A DNA stretch of 35,563 bases from Saccoglossus kowalevskii (GCF_000003605.2 NW_003108094.1:15838-51400); one strand, 5' to 3'; shown: positions 1 through 11,358, numbered from the stretch's first letter. A program made the numbers and translations. Notes: generated by a model not told the origin, from the letters alone.

Positions 1-884
1 TTTGACTAAGAGAACATGGCGGATATCCTACAGCATCAAACGTTATACGAGACCGGAATCATTCGCTTACGATGAAACTAAGTTGACTTTTATTTGTATT
101 TCATAACCATTCAACAAATTTATTTTGTGTACATTATTATAATCACTACTGAGTACAGTAATAATCAACAAATCAGAAACGCAGCATGCCGAGATTTTTG
201 TGTTCGTTTTTATTTGAAACTTCGTTTATTTAGAATATATTTTCGTTACCAATAAAATAAAAATCTCTCAGTCAATCAGAAACCCGGATTCATGCCTTTG
301 AGGAAGGTCCCGTTTGAACGCTCACATCGGTTTTTTTTTCGTTTGGGGGAAAACTAAAACTGGTCGCAATTTTCGAATAAGAATGAGTCGGCAATTTTTA
401 GTGGAGTCGAAAATTTGGAGGTGAATAAAACACCGAAACCCGGCAAATAAATAGGCGGTCAAATTTTTAGAGGGGTCGAAATTTTGGAGTTTTCGCGGTG
501 TTAATTATTCCATTTCAATGAAACTTAGTACAAAGATGCTCTAGGACAATGTACAAACCTAATTAGTTTGGGGTAAAAATCTGTTCATATTAATTCCCTA
601 ATAAGCATAATAATTCATAATTTTTTGGTTCTGTTACATTGCGCAGACCTCATTAGTTTTACACTCAAATCTGGTCATATTAATTTTCTGATTTGCATAA
701 TTAGTTTTCAGCTAAGTAATTTCGAATTATATTTAATGTGTCTCCAATACTCTCAGCACATGGGAGTTCTTTCTAAGCTTTCTTTGATTATTTATTGTTA
801 TGATCTATTAATTGTAAGTGATTTATCTTATCTTAATCGTTTAAAATGAAGACTAATTATTTCATTCAATGTAATTGTTCACAG
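1..884 (+). other. partial SRRM1 intron
   Basis: No coding exon is seen before the acceptor at 881-884 (ACAG). The stretch holds two 28-bp near-identical units (393-420 and 462-489) and a dispersed AT-rich repeat from about 520 to 715 that has relatives at 34804-34990. An ATGGCGGAT-type motif at 16-24 resembles a promoter or YY1 motif but is not followed by a supported exon. Confidence 0.6.
520..715 (+). repeat. diverged copy of the 34804 repeat
   Basis: GAAACTTAGTACAAAGATGC, then TCTAGGACAATGTACAAACC and TAATTAGTTT, parallel the units at 34804 and 34941. A second, weaker unit starts near 631 (CATTGCGCAGACCTCATTAG). Confidence 0.6.
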
Positions 885-1083
885 AAGGAGAAAATACTCG
901 TACTCATCTTCTGATAGTTCAAGATCACGCTCAAGGTCACCGAAGAGGAGAGCCAAATCAGTTTCGCCAAGGCGAAAAAGTTCTAAAGGTTCAGGAAGTC
1001 CCGAAAAAAAAGCTAAAGATGTGAAAGCTCCATCCTCGTCACCTCCGCCTGCACATTATAAACAAAAATTGAATGATCCTAAG
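885..1083 (+). CDS. SRRM1: SRRM1 internal exon (RS repeats)
   Basis: The acceptor is ACAG at 881-884 and the donor AAG|GTATGA at 1084. The first base completes a split codon. It encodes RRRKYSYSSSDSSRSRSRSP followed by an SP/PP-rich segment ending QKLNDPK. Confidence 0.85.
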
Positions 1084-4000
1084 GTATGAGTTGCAAGATT
1101 TTATTACTGTGGCTGGCAATGTTTCATGCACCTAGCCTGCGATACAGTCAGTTGATGACAATACAGCCGTGTTGCTTTCAGGAAGCCAGTAGATCGTTAA
1201 CAAATTTGGAGGCAACTGTGCTTGCAACACAGCTGTATTTTCAGCCAATTAGCTGTTGGTATATAGCTGGCTAGGTGCATGTAACAAATTTGTGGCTTCA
1301 GTATCTGTTTGCTGCATATCATTTTGTCTTTCGAATCAAATTCAAAATGGCCTGCTGGGAACAATTAACTAATGCTGTTCCAGAACCACATCAGACGTTC
1401 ATTATCATCATTTACATACATCATGTCAAATAATATGCAGATGCATTGGTTTGACCATTGGTCTGTTTCAAGATGGCTGAATGACAGCAATTTGAAATGT
1501 TGATAATCCATCAAAATTAAGCATTTTTGCCTGTTTTAAAATCTTGAACATTTTGCATTCCTGCTTGCTGTTAGTCATATCACTGATATGCCTTGGCTGA
1601 TTACAAATCAAACTTTACAACTACGTTTTACATCATGTAACCCATATTGACATGCATTTATTTTTTTAAGATCTGTTTCAAAATGGCTCATTTCACCTAT
1701 GTTTCCATGACATGTCTTGTTTCATTTTATTTCTAGAAGAAAGATGGTGATGGAAAGGACAGCTCTTCTTCGTCTTCCTCAGATGAAGATGAAAAGAAAC
1801 AACCTCATTTAGTCAAAAGTACGAAGAAGTCTCCCCCGAAAACAAGCAGGTACCCCCAACGACATTACAGGAAACACTCAGAGACATCAAGTTCAGGTTC
1901 AGATGATGAAACCACGAAGACTAAATCAAGAAAACGACGAGATTCGTCATCAGATAGCAGGTCTCCGTCACCCATGCCGAGAAAGAAAAGAAGAAGCTTC
2001 ACTCCAGAAAGATACAGGTATTAACTTATCAGAGACTCGAGAATATTACGGCTTCTGTGGCGTAAGGTCATAAGGGGGAAAGCGGTATGGTGTATTCTAT
2101 GTATGATCAAGGGCAGCAAAAGCCAAATCCAGTTCAAAAATGTTTTGTCGTATATCTCGTAAGTCACAGACTAATCAATCTCAAAATTAATTGTTTTGAG
2201 ATGGGTCAATATTTCTCTATTTAGGTTCAACCAAGTTCTGGTTCAAGTAGATAATTGAAAAAATTGATATCTTGTATTGAATACTTAATTTTGTTTTTCT
2301 CCTCCCAGGCCTCGTAGATACTCTCGTTCTCCATCCCCAAGACGAAGGCGATACTCATCACCAAGGCGATATTCTCCACCTCCAAGACCACCACCACCTA
2401 GACATTATGATTCGTATTATAGGTATCAACCACGGAGACGCTTTTCACCCAGATCCCCATCTCCAGACAGAAGGCGGCGTAGAAGTCCAAGTCCAAGGAG
2501 GCGTAGCCCTGTGATAGATAGGCGTAGAGGTAGTCCGGCAGGCGGTAGGTTCCGAAGCCGTACACCAGAAAAGCGACAACGTAGCCGTTCTCTGGATAGA
2601 TTTCACAACAAAAAGAAACCTAAAACTCGTACTGAAAAAGCCCGTAGCCCTTCTTATAGCAGCAGCTCTTCAGAAAGTCAGAGTCCTTCACCTGTGAAAA
2701 AGAAAGTTGTAAAAAATGAAAAGGACAGTCGTTCTCCAGACAGGAAAAAATCTCACACTGAGAAAAATCGTAACCCCCCTTCTCCCAGGCGGAGAAGCAA
2801 CTCTAGTCCCTCGCCTGTTAAAAAACATAGAAGTCAAAGTCCTCGGAGAAAACATCAGAGTGTCAGCCCGGATAGAAAGCAAAGATACAGCTCATCACCG
2901 TCGCCTGAGAAAAATCTGCCTGTTTCTACTTCACGAAAAGAACGTCCAAAATCTTCGCCAGAGAGGCAAGTTCGGTCAGTCACACCAGAGCGTAAAAAGC
3001 ACAGAGCAGCCACACCCACACCGGAAAAAATTAAAAAGGAAGTGGAAGACAAAGAAGCCCACAGAAGTAGTAAAATATCGAGGTCCAGGTCAAGTTCTGA
3101 GAGTCCTCCACCTGTAAAAGTGAAAAAAGAAAAAATTAGATCGAAGAGTGCATCCCCTGAGGTAAGTAAATTTTCTTCAGCTAACAGACAATAACAAATT
3201 TGTTCTCGTTTTCAGTTTGAAAAAAAATAAGAAAAACTAAAATATTAGTGATAGAGGAACTGTATCTACACTATAATAACCATATTAGCACTAATAGAAG
3301 CCCACATAAACCGAAAATTGCACTTGATTTGACAAGATTCAGAGTTAAAATGCATCTTAATTAGACCATGGACACATTTCTATCATCAGTATTACTAATT
3401 AGCAAATATGGTAGTAATAAAATTACCATTTTATGAATTTTTTCCAAAGTGCCTTTCTTAGCAGTTGAATATGTGTTTAATGTCACCTGTCTATAGCGAC
3501 TACAGCAGTCCCACTCAAATGACCCTGTATAGTGTGACCAGGTGTGTTAGTGAAGTGGTTGATTAAACTGCCTCTATCGTCTGGCTTTACAGATGTCACA
3601 ACACCAGTACGGTTCAGAGAATGGGGCAAAAACAAAATTTAGGATAATAATGATTAGAAGGAAATAAACACATCACTGGAAAAAAAATTGTATGTTGGTA
3701 CACAAACCCATACTCAAATCCCTCCAATAGTAAACACTGGTATAAAAAAGTTGTTTCTTTTACAAAACTGAATACTGTAAAACCATTAATTTTCTCTGGC
3801 ATTTGATTCCACTATTTTGATGTTTTGAGCCTTTTCACTTTTCACGAATTTGGCAGCGAAACTTACAAACAAAAACAGCAAAATTAAATCCTGGTAAATA
3901 ATTAAAGCCTTTACAGTATTTATTTCAGGTAACATTTAATTTTGAAAATAATGTATGTGTGATAGTACAAGCATTTTTAGAGATGGACATTACACTGATT

Positions 4001-5079
4001 AATATTCATGATTATCACACAATAAAGCACCTTTTTTTGCAAATGAATATATTTCAAAGCCTTAAAATTTAACAAAATTTGTTTAATTAAGATGATGAAT
4101 CGTACACAGCATCATAATCGATTCTAAGAAGGGTATATACGCGCATTGCCTCGCACATTACCATGCCATAGACTCCCCATCTCATCCAATATGGCACTGT
4201 GGAGTGGGGGGTTCATTGTTTAAATAATTAGCGCGCTGTATATAGGTTTGACACAACTTGGAATGATCACTGTTTGTAACCGCATCTCTGAAACTATTTT
4301 CCAGTGCTCTGAAGTGGAGAATAAGAAAAAGGACAAGAAAAAGCATAAAAAGCACAAGAAACACAAGAAGCATAAGAAACACAAGAAGAAGAAAGAACAG
4401 GATGAAGAGGTGGGTTAGCAATGGTATGGAAAAGGGGGAATTTTTTTTTTTAGATCTTTTAAAAGTTGCTGCTTTGATAATCTTCTTAATTACAATCACT
4501 TGGTGATCTCATTATTTTCTTCAACGTGTGACATGGTTTCTTGTGAACAAAGATGATAAAGTCCTGTACAATAAGTCGTGCCGTGCCTTCTCGTGATGAG
4601 CTGAATATGTGATGTCATACAAAGTGTATGCAAATGTAATTCAAAGTGGCAATTATGTTTTGTTGCATATTCATTAGTCATTTAGAATATAGTCAATCAC
4701 AAATATTTTAAAATACAATATTAATGCCTTCCTGCGAGTTGTTGCAAGTCAATGAAATTGCAAAATTTTGTAGCAGTGAAAAATTTCTGTCAGCTTATAT
4801 GACACTGTTCATGATATTTTGTGGTTTTTAAGAAAGCTATAAAATCCTTGAATCATGAAAGTTTGGAGCAAAGAAAATTAAACCCTATAATCGTCTAATT
4901 CAGTGTGTCGTCTTCACAATGAATGCTTGCATGACGTAATTCAATTATAATGATCTATTTGTTTGTGTTTGTAGGTAATTGACAGTGAAGATGGGGATGC
5001 TAACTTGGATGAACTGGAGAAGGCTTTAAGAGAGAAGGCACTGCAATCAATGAACAAAGCGCAGAGTTCCACCAAATGA
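885..5079 (+). CDS. SRRM1: SRRM1 (SRm160) splicing coactivator, C-terminal half, five exons
   Basis: Serine/arginine repetitive matrix protein 1 is a nuclear splicing coactivator that bridges snRNPs and SR proteins and is linked to the exon junction complex. Spliced exons 885-1083, 1737-2017, 2309-3161, 4305-4409 and 4975-5079 give about 513 residues in one open frame, with GT-AG introns and matching phases (1, 0, 2, 0 and 0 leftover bases). The product is almost entirely RS/SP/RP repeats with polyserine-acidic patches, then a Lys/His tract, then the ending NLDELEKALREKALQSMNKA, which closely resembles the human SRRM1 tail (NLDDLEKHLREKALRSMRKA, recalled). The first exon opens in mid-codon, so more exons exist to the left; the RNA-binding PWI domain is not in this window. 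Other SR-rich proteins share the repeats, but the tail and the preceding Lys/His tract make SRRM1 the best call. Confidence 0.9.
1125..1281 (+). repeat. foldback (MITE-like) element in SRRM1 intron
   Basis: CATGCACCTAGCC at 1125-1137 is the exact inverse of 1269-1281, and a second arm (1160-1175) pairs with 1224-1239 with one mismatch. The 157-bp palindromic structure is typical of a non-autonomous DNA transposon. I see no clear target duplication. Confidence 0.7.
1737..2017 (+). CDS. SRRM1: SRRM1 internal exon (Ser-acidic patch)
   Basis: The acceptor is TTTCTAG and the donor CAG|GTATTA. It starts in phase 0 and ends with two bases of an Arg codon. It encodes KKDGDGKDSSSSSSSDEDEK, then RYPQRHYRKHSETSSSGSDD, which parallels the human segment QRRQYRRQNQQSSSDSGSSS (recalled), then RS/SP repeats. 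Confidence 0.85.
2309..3161 (+). CDS. SRRM1: SRRM1 large RS/SP-repeat exon
   Basis: An 853-bp exon after a CTCCTCCCAG acceptor, ending at GAG|GTAAGT. It encodes about 284 residues of RRYSPSP, RRRSPSP and SPSPVKK-type repeats, the expected substrates of SR-protein and proline-directed kinases. Shorter open frames in the two other forward frames and on the minus strand here are by-products of the repetitive composition. Confidence 0.88.
3162..4304 (+). other. SRRM1 intron with MITE
   Basis: AT-rich intron with no coding evidence. It carries a MITE-like element at 3773-3918, annotated separately. The acceptor is TTTTCCAG at 4297-4304. Confidence 0.7.
3773..3918 (+). mobile_element. MITE with TACTGTAAA ends
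   Basis: The left end TACTGTAAA (3773-3781) is inverted as TTTACAGTA at 3910-3918. Similarity of the two ends continues inward for about 30 bp (TTAATT and GG..ATTT blocks). The ends match those of the element at 5147-5358, so both probably belong to one superfamily. The size (146 bp) and lack of an open frame mark it as non-autonomous. The outermost TA may be the target duplication. Confidence 0.6.
4305..4409 (+). CDS. SRRM1: SRRM1 Lys/His-tract exon
   Basis: A 35-codon exon encoding CSEVENKKKDKKK followed by a run of KHKK repeats and KKEQDEE. It corresponds to the human KKDKKHKKHKKHKK block just before the conserved tail. The donor is GAG|GTGGGT. The hydrophobic minus-strand frame opposite it is an artefact of the KHKK repeat. 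Confidence 0.85.
4975..5079 (+). CDS. SRRM1: SRRM1 terminal coding exon
   Basis: The acceptor is TTTGTAG at 4968-4974. It encodes VIDSEDGDANLDELEKALRE, KALQSMNKAQSSTK and a TGA at 5077-5079. This conserved C-terminal motif is the strongest family marker in the gene. Confidence 0.88.
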   Translation, partial: VIDSEDGDANLDELEKALREKALQSMNKAQSSTK

Positions 5080-5146
5080 AGAATTTTTTATATCGTTGTA
5101 TATTGCTCCAGGACATCTCCCAAATTGGACGACTGATACTTGTTAA

Positions 5147-5358
5147 TACTGTAAAGGGGGTAATTATTCACTGGGTTTTAATTTAGCTTATTTCGCTGAC
5201 TGGAAAAATGCGCTAAATTAAAACCCAGTGAATATGTAAAATTTAGCATAGAACACATTATCTAAATGACGAAACCGTGAATTTAAAACCCACTGAATAT
5301 GCCTGAAATGGTAAATCAGTGAAATTTAAACCCAGTGAAAATTAGTCATTTTACAGTA
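5147..5358 (+). mobile_element. 212-bp MITE in SRRM1 3'UTR
   Basis: The terminal inverted repeats are about 31 bp, both starting TACTGTAAA and running into TTCACTGGGTTT. Inside, 5166-5187 and 5212-5233 form a perfect 22-bp stem with a 24-nt loop. There is no coding capacity. Related copies lie near 30478 and 34155. The TA at each outer end fits a TA-duplicating (Tc1/mariner-like or similar) element, but the superfamily is inferred from the ends only. Confidence 0.75.
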
Positions 5359-7145
5359 TTGCAACTCTTCTCAAATATCAATTCCAGATGCTTGAAACTT
5401 TGGTGGTGGTTGATCACTGAAAGTTTTATATTTTTAAAAAAAGTAAATGTTAATACTGGTGTGTATCCATGCTCCAAGGCAAGTAGAAATTGATTGGAAT
5501 ATATGAGCACTAATCGTAATGTATAATACCTTCAGAGCAGAGAATATTTCCTGGTTCACTTTTATATTCTTCTGTCTTTCAGTTTCACAATGTGCATGTC
5601 TGTTATTTCTGTATGCTGTGAGTTGGCTGCTGTTTTTCTTTATTTTTCACTTGCGTGACAGTAAGAGTACAATCTGTTTCATATTCAGAGTGGAAGGGAG
5701 GGGGCGGGATAAATGACAAGACATTTGTGTTATTGTTCTTTTACTCAGTGTGTCACATTGACATTTTTCTATTGCTGGTATTCACTGATCTATTTAGTGT
5801 TCAACAGGAATTCTTTACACTGATGTTTAAATTTGAAAAAAAAAAAAGTTTTTGTTACCACAGATATTAAATTGTGTGAATATTTTTTGAATAACTGCTG
5901 CCCAGCCTCTCTGTATATTATTATATTATAAGCAGAATACATTTTTGTTTTCTATAAAGCAGGTGTAAATAACCAGCAAGTCACTTCTGGTGTTTAGAAA
6001 TATCTTTATAAAAACTATTTTACTCGATTTCTGTTCTGTCAAAATGTTTACTTGTTAAATTCATGACTATTGACTGGAATTGCTCCATCAGTTTAGAAAT
6101 TGAGACGATTACCCATTCATATGAAACTACTGACTGAATATTATATTCCTCTTATAGTGGGGACAGTGCACTCAAATGTTTATTATGCTTGAATTTTTGT
6201 CAACACTTATAAATTGTTGCTTGTATTTTCTTACATTTTTGTGAGACAGTTTTATCTTGTGAGAGTAAAAAAAACCTGGGACAAAAAAAAATGAAATCGA
6301 GAAGCAAAGTTTAACATTATGTGTCTGGTGAGAACACTGAACGACTGTAGGGACCACTTGTCATACAAAGCTCCTGTTTCTGATTGTTGTACGATCTAAC
6401 AGTCGAACTCTTGCAATGTGTGCACACCAATGTGGCTGCGTTGTTTTCTGCTTTAACTTTTCACAGTAGAATCATAGGAAATTAGAAAGTGAGACGAACT
6501 ATATCCTCTCGTATCAAATTTCAACCATTACAAATGGCTAAGGGCTGATGTACTCTCAGCAGTAGTACCAAAAATGTTTATTTGTATGTGAAACTTTGAA
6601 GATGCCTCAAAATGGCTTCCACAATCTTCACTAAATGTGTGAACCTAGAAATTTGTGCATTAACAAGCAAGGGGAATACATTTTAGGTTGGTGTAATTTA
6701 ATACATGATAAACTGAACCACTGACATTACTTACAATGTTTCAATTAACCACTAATGTTGAATGATGCAGTTATGACGACGCTGTCCCATAGAAAAAGAT
6801 GGTAGAAGCCACATCCCTAATAGAAGTCGCACCCATTCTTTTTGAACAATTGAAAACCAAAAAATCATTTCTCGTATGTGTAGATGTTCTATTAAAAAAA
6901 AAAAAGCAGCGTCCCCTCTGTTGCATTGTACCATTTCAATAAAAGTCGCAGCTTCTAATATAGATTTTACAGTATTAGCCGATTTTGATGCTGTTAAAGT
7001 AAGCTTTTGAATCAACATAAAAATAGATTTATGGGGTAGAAACTTGAGAGCTTAACTAGTAAGTAAACGTGTGGTGAATTATCCTATGGTTTAAACTTGC
7101 ATTGTGCATATCACTTAGGATTATAACTTGCTGGCTGTGGTGAAA

Positions 7146-7266
7146 TTATTTTATTTGAGGGGAGGCATTCTCTTTAAAAGCTGAACTATGAACCGTGTGC
7201 ATCTTGCATTTTATTTTATTTGAGGGGGGGCATTCTCTTAAAAAGCTGAACTATGAACCGTGTGCA
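7146..7266 (+). repeat. 65-bp tandem duplication
   Basis: The unit starting TTATTTTATTTGAGG at 7146 is repeated at 7211 and the copy extends to about 7266. Both share GCATTCTCTT and GCTGAACTATGAACCGTGTG with only a few differences, so the duplication is fairly recent. Confidence 0.8.
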
Positions 7267-7889
7267 AGATATTGATGAGTTTTTTATAGTTGACAAAATG
7301 CATGCAGTGGGTTGAGTTTAAATAGAATAAGTTAAGCGAAAAAAAACGTGTTTATAAAAAAAAATTCCGGAGTTTGTGCATGCCTGTACAAGTTTCGGGA
7401 CTACTGCTAAATTTAGTCATTGGTTTTTGCAAAATAAACATACTGAAAAATGAAATTTGATCTTTCCAGGAGAAGCAAGGATTGCATATTACTTGCTGAA
7501 TCTGTATGTAGTCCTACAATGTTGATGATCTGTTATTTGCTGCCGTTTTTTTTTTTTTTTGCTGTAGACTAGCCTTTTTTTCAGTAAACTAAGTAATGTA
7601 TAACCAGGAAAGTCTCTCTCAAGTCATTTTTCAGTTGATTTGTCGACTTGTAAATTATTACTTTTTTGTGACCAATTTAGATGCTTTTTTGTTGCCATTG
7701 CTCAAAAAAAAAATTGTGTTAATCAAATATGTGGAAATAAAACTGGAGGTCAGTGTGAGACTCTGTAATTTTTTGAAATGTATAATATGGTCTTTGCTTC
7801 ACTCGTATTTGGCATCGGTGTTGTACCAAATGTTCATAGTTGTACATTCAACTGGTCGCATAATCGCTGTCTCATGACCTTAAGCTGAG

Positions 7890-7975
7890 CATCAAAAGGG
7901 TTGACCCCCTACCCTGAGTGAGTGTCCTACAGACTCGATGGGAAGCCCAATTCCACTGGCAGAGATTCATTCGCT
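7890..7975 (+). mobile_element. 5'-truncated SINE copy
   Basis: The block CTACCCTGAGTGAGTG, then ACAGACTCGATGGGA, CCAATTC and GCAGAG.TTCATT parallels the body of the SINE at 18590-18690. The tRNA-like head is missing, as expected from 5' truncation. Confidence 0.65.
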
Positions 7976-8753
7976 AACGAATGCTAGGAAGCTTGGTTAA
8001 GGTCTACAGGTGCTTATGTTTGACCGAGCCTGGTTGATGCCAGGATAGCTCATTAAAATTGCCATTTGATAGAGATGGCCGCAAGGCCCTGTCATGAAGT
8101 CCCAAACACGAATGACTTCTGTGACAAAATGCACTAGGTGTTAGCATCTGCAATTTGTATTTACAAAAGTCAGAAGAGACAACATTGACATTCAACGTCC
8201 GGAACTGACGCCTAGCACAAAAATATATAAAAAAATGCATTCACTTAGAACCTCGTCAAGATACTCTACGACTGGGAGTGTAATTGTTCTGATATTGAAT
8301 AACGCAAGGGTTTTAGTCTTGAAGTTCAATATCTCAGGGATTGCACAACTATGAGTACATTATCCAGCATAGGACGTATCAGAAGGATGCATTATTTGCA
8401 AAAATAGTGAATTTTAAAAATATTTGGGCAAGTTTCTCAAAATGCATCACTAACATACAAGCGAATGCTTTTCCATGGTGAACACGCAGAACATGGCTCC
8501 ATAATTTTACATAATTAACATTGTCCTGGGATTCATGTCCAACGTCAAAACTTGTGAGTAGGGAATAACATACTTTTGGCCATAATCGCAAAATATTATA
8601 CTAGACACTGGAAGACAATTGTATATTTGGGTCATGTGTTCTAGAATGTACCAATGCAAAGTAAAAGCCATGTCGTATATAACCACCTGATACTGGAGGA
8701 ATGGACTTGTTTGAGACAAGGTGTATCTTGCATAGTATAGTGGGTTCAGGTGT
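7976..8753 (+). other. intergenic, nothing recognised
   Basis: Only short chance open frames are present on either strand. A small palindrome, CATTCGCTAACGAATG, lies at 7967-7982. No gene or RNA gene is supported. Confidence 0.5.
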
Positions 8754-8880
8754 GTTAAAGCAGCCCAGGGGAGTCGCCTGCGCATGTATCAGATGGCCAT
8801 ACCGTGTCATTGTTTACAAACAAGCGTCTACCTCGACTCGATTCCCGCGCGTGCGCATGTGACGACCCTCCCGCTTTAAC
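8754..8880 (+). repeat. 127-bp foldback, GTTAAAGC ends
   Basis: GTTAAAGC at 8754-8761 is inverted as GCTTTAAC at 8873-8880. Imperfect pairing extends inward through GGGAGTCG / CGACCCTC and GCGCATG / CATGCGC-like arms. It is probably a small non-autonomous element. It is locally CpG-rich. Confidence 0.5.
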
Positions 8881-11096
8881 ATGCTTGCCAAGACAAAATA
8901 AATGATATATGAATAATATTGTAACTATACTTTCAGTTTATTGTACGCAACTTTGATATGTTGACATCAGGGCATTATTCAATGTCACTAATGTCTGCCA
9001 TATCGTGATTGGTATTATTTGGTGCTTGTTACGTGATTATTGGTTTCGTTTTTCAGCACGAGTAATGTCATCGCTCGATCTCGGTGATTTTAGATTGTAG
9101 TGACGTCGCGACAATGCCAGATCCACATGAGGTGGTATCACCGGTTATGTATGTCAACAGTGAGAAAATACTTGAAGCCTGTCTAGCAACAGAGAGGACA
9201 ACCCACATCCGTTGATTGTGAATTTTGTGATATGAAGCGATGGGGACGAATGAGAGCATGTACGGTGACTACGAAGTTGTGAATCAGGAAAGAACGACTT
9301 GTTGGTGACAGTACACGGAAATCGATAAAAATAGGAAGATTTTTAATGGAATAATGTATAAGAGATGAAGTATGAGACATGGTACTTACGGTCTTCAACC
9401 TAATATTGTGTATTTGAGAAATAAATTCGTGTATTCTGAACTGAAAATGTGTTATTCCGGTGTGTTATTCGCATCATACCTTTTGATCTGTGATAATTTG
9501 ACGTAAAACATAATATTTTCCAATGTTTTTATATTATATTTTAACGACATCGATTTCAGCAATTCGGTCACCGAAGAGGGCGCTAATTATCTAACAGGTG
9601 CCCGGGGAACGACTGCATTCCTGTGTTAATTACATGTAAACAATTGGAGAAGATAAACATCCTATTTGAATTGAACCTATTTTTATATACTATTATATTG
9701 ACACTCATGGATTGCACTAAATATCACAACATGTATGTGTTTCGGCAACTTTGACTACCAGTTTCCAACATAACTAAACATAAATACAATGCACTTTTAT
9801 AATAAGTCTCACGAAAAATCGCTTCTGTTACGTCAGTATTACGTAGGAAGTGTTGAAAAAACGTTTTGTTGTGCAGCAGTTCGTCATTTAGAATAAACAG
9901 TACTTTACATTCATTTGATAAGCGCAGATCAAACACGATACATACGATGCCCTGTTACGCCACCACCTTGCTGTCCGTCGCTCGAGGGCGTATTTACACT
10001 TGTGATATGCGATAACAACTATGTTTCAAAACTGTCCTTGAACCGAGCAAATCATATCTTTGAAATATCATTACCAGCCCATATATCGCGCTACTCCCAC
10101 AAAGTCAATACAAAGTTCGATCTGCGCACACGCACGCACACTATATTCCAAAGTCGGAGTTTTACGAATTTGTGAAAAAGAAATGACCGCGAAAATGATT
10201 TTCGACACGCTGTGTTTCGTGTTTATTTCTAATCAAATTGTTTTAATCTTGGAAATATCAGCTACAAGAGACGTATCAATGCCCAGGTACTTATTTTGAG
10301 CTAATAATGACGTCATACTACAGCCGACTGTTCGACGTGGTATGTGATCCGAGCACGTGTATTTCAGACATAAATACAGGTGTCTGCCACGCACGTGTTT
10401 ATCCACAAACCAATGGTTCACCTATCAATACACAGGGTAAACCGGCTATATACACAACATTGTAACATTCTGCATTGGTATCATAATGGTGACATTTCAC
10501 ATGCCATATTAATTTATTTCTAAATTTTGTTTCCATGTACTACTATCGGTGAGATACAAGCTACTAACGTTCCTGGTTAATAATTGGTTGAAGTTCAAGT
10601 TGAACTTTATTAAAAGTAAACAACTTTGATAATTTATGAAGGACGAAAATTTTGTTGGGGACGGGTTAATTGTGAAAGATATTACTTTAAATGGTACGAA
10701 TGTGGCTGTTTGTTGTCCTTAGTTGGGACTTATTCACACGTGGCGAATAGAATCGAACTTCCGACCACCTTTATGCGATGGCTCTAACTAGATGTAGTCA
10801 AGTCCGAAACCAACTGATATACATCGTTCATTTCAATGAGTTATATTGGGTATCGTTCGGGGCTAATGTTGTATAAATATCTTACAACCGGCACAGTCTC
10901 ATCACGACATACTATTTCAAAATATGCTGAATATTACTCCAAGTGGCTGGGCGTTGCTAACCAGACTACTATCTAACGGAATGCCGCCAGAAGAACCCCC
11001 GTGTGACCAATTGCAGGTCTCCATAGAAACCGGAAGTCATTGCAAGATAACGCGTTGATTATTCATACTGACTGCCGCGATATTGACGTATGTCAC
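8881..11096 (+). other. intergenic, no supported gene
   Basis: This stretch has only short unrelated open frames. CpG dinucleotides are noticeably more common here than in the SRRM1 gene. It probably includes upstream regulatory sequence of the coiled-coil gene, but no specific site can be called. Confidence 0.45.
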
Positions 11097-11103
11097 TATA
11101 AAA
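11097..11103 (+). promoter_or_regulatory. possible TATA box of coiled-coil gene
   Basis: TATAAAA lies 256 bp before the ATG at 11359, which would give a 5'UTR of roughly 230 bp. A single short motif in AT-rich DNA is weak evidence. Confidence 0.25.
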
Positions 11104-11358
11104 ACACATATATGTAGATTTAATGACATGTTCCACGTCATTACACCGGTCGTGTCAAATTGCAAACTGCTCTTGTTTCAAAAGTTTGTATACGTCAGCA
11201 CGGGCATAGTGTACACGTCACCAACGTGGCGGTCTCACTGCAAGACGGGCATTGACCACAGTCATGGGTGTTCTCCGCTTGGACCGACTCGGTGGCTGCA
11301 TGTAATCCTACTCAGTCTTACCGATTGTTTCACACAATAGTTCTTCTAGATTACCGTT

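Larger units (their letters stand above)
5080..7750 (+). other. SRRM1 3'UTR of uncertain length and downstream sequence
   Basis: No further coding exon follows the TGA at 5079. Candidate polyA signals are ATTAAA at 5866-5871 (followed by a GT-rich stretch) and AATAAA at 6938-6943, 7433-7438 and 7736-7741. The true end cannot be chosen without transcripts. The stretch contains the MITE at 5147-5358, a degenerate MITE-like region near 6760-6974 and a 65-bp tandem duplication at 7146-7266. Confidence 0.45.

Noticed and set aside
2688-3117. Open frames in the other forward frame and on the minus strand across the SRRM1 RS exon
   Set aside because: Low-complexity shadows of the RS-repeat exon, with no independent domain.
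4182-4499. Minus-strand 105-codon frame with Leu/Phe-rich run
   Set aside because: It is the antisense of the SRRM1 Lys/His exon; hydrophobicity follows from the KHKK codons.
9114-9218. Short frame MPDPHEVVSPVMYV... ending at a TGA
   Set aside because: About 34 codons, with no splice context and no family resemblance.
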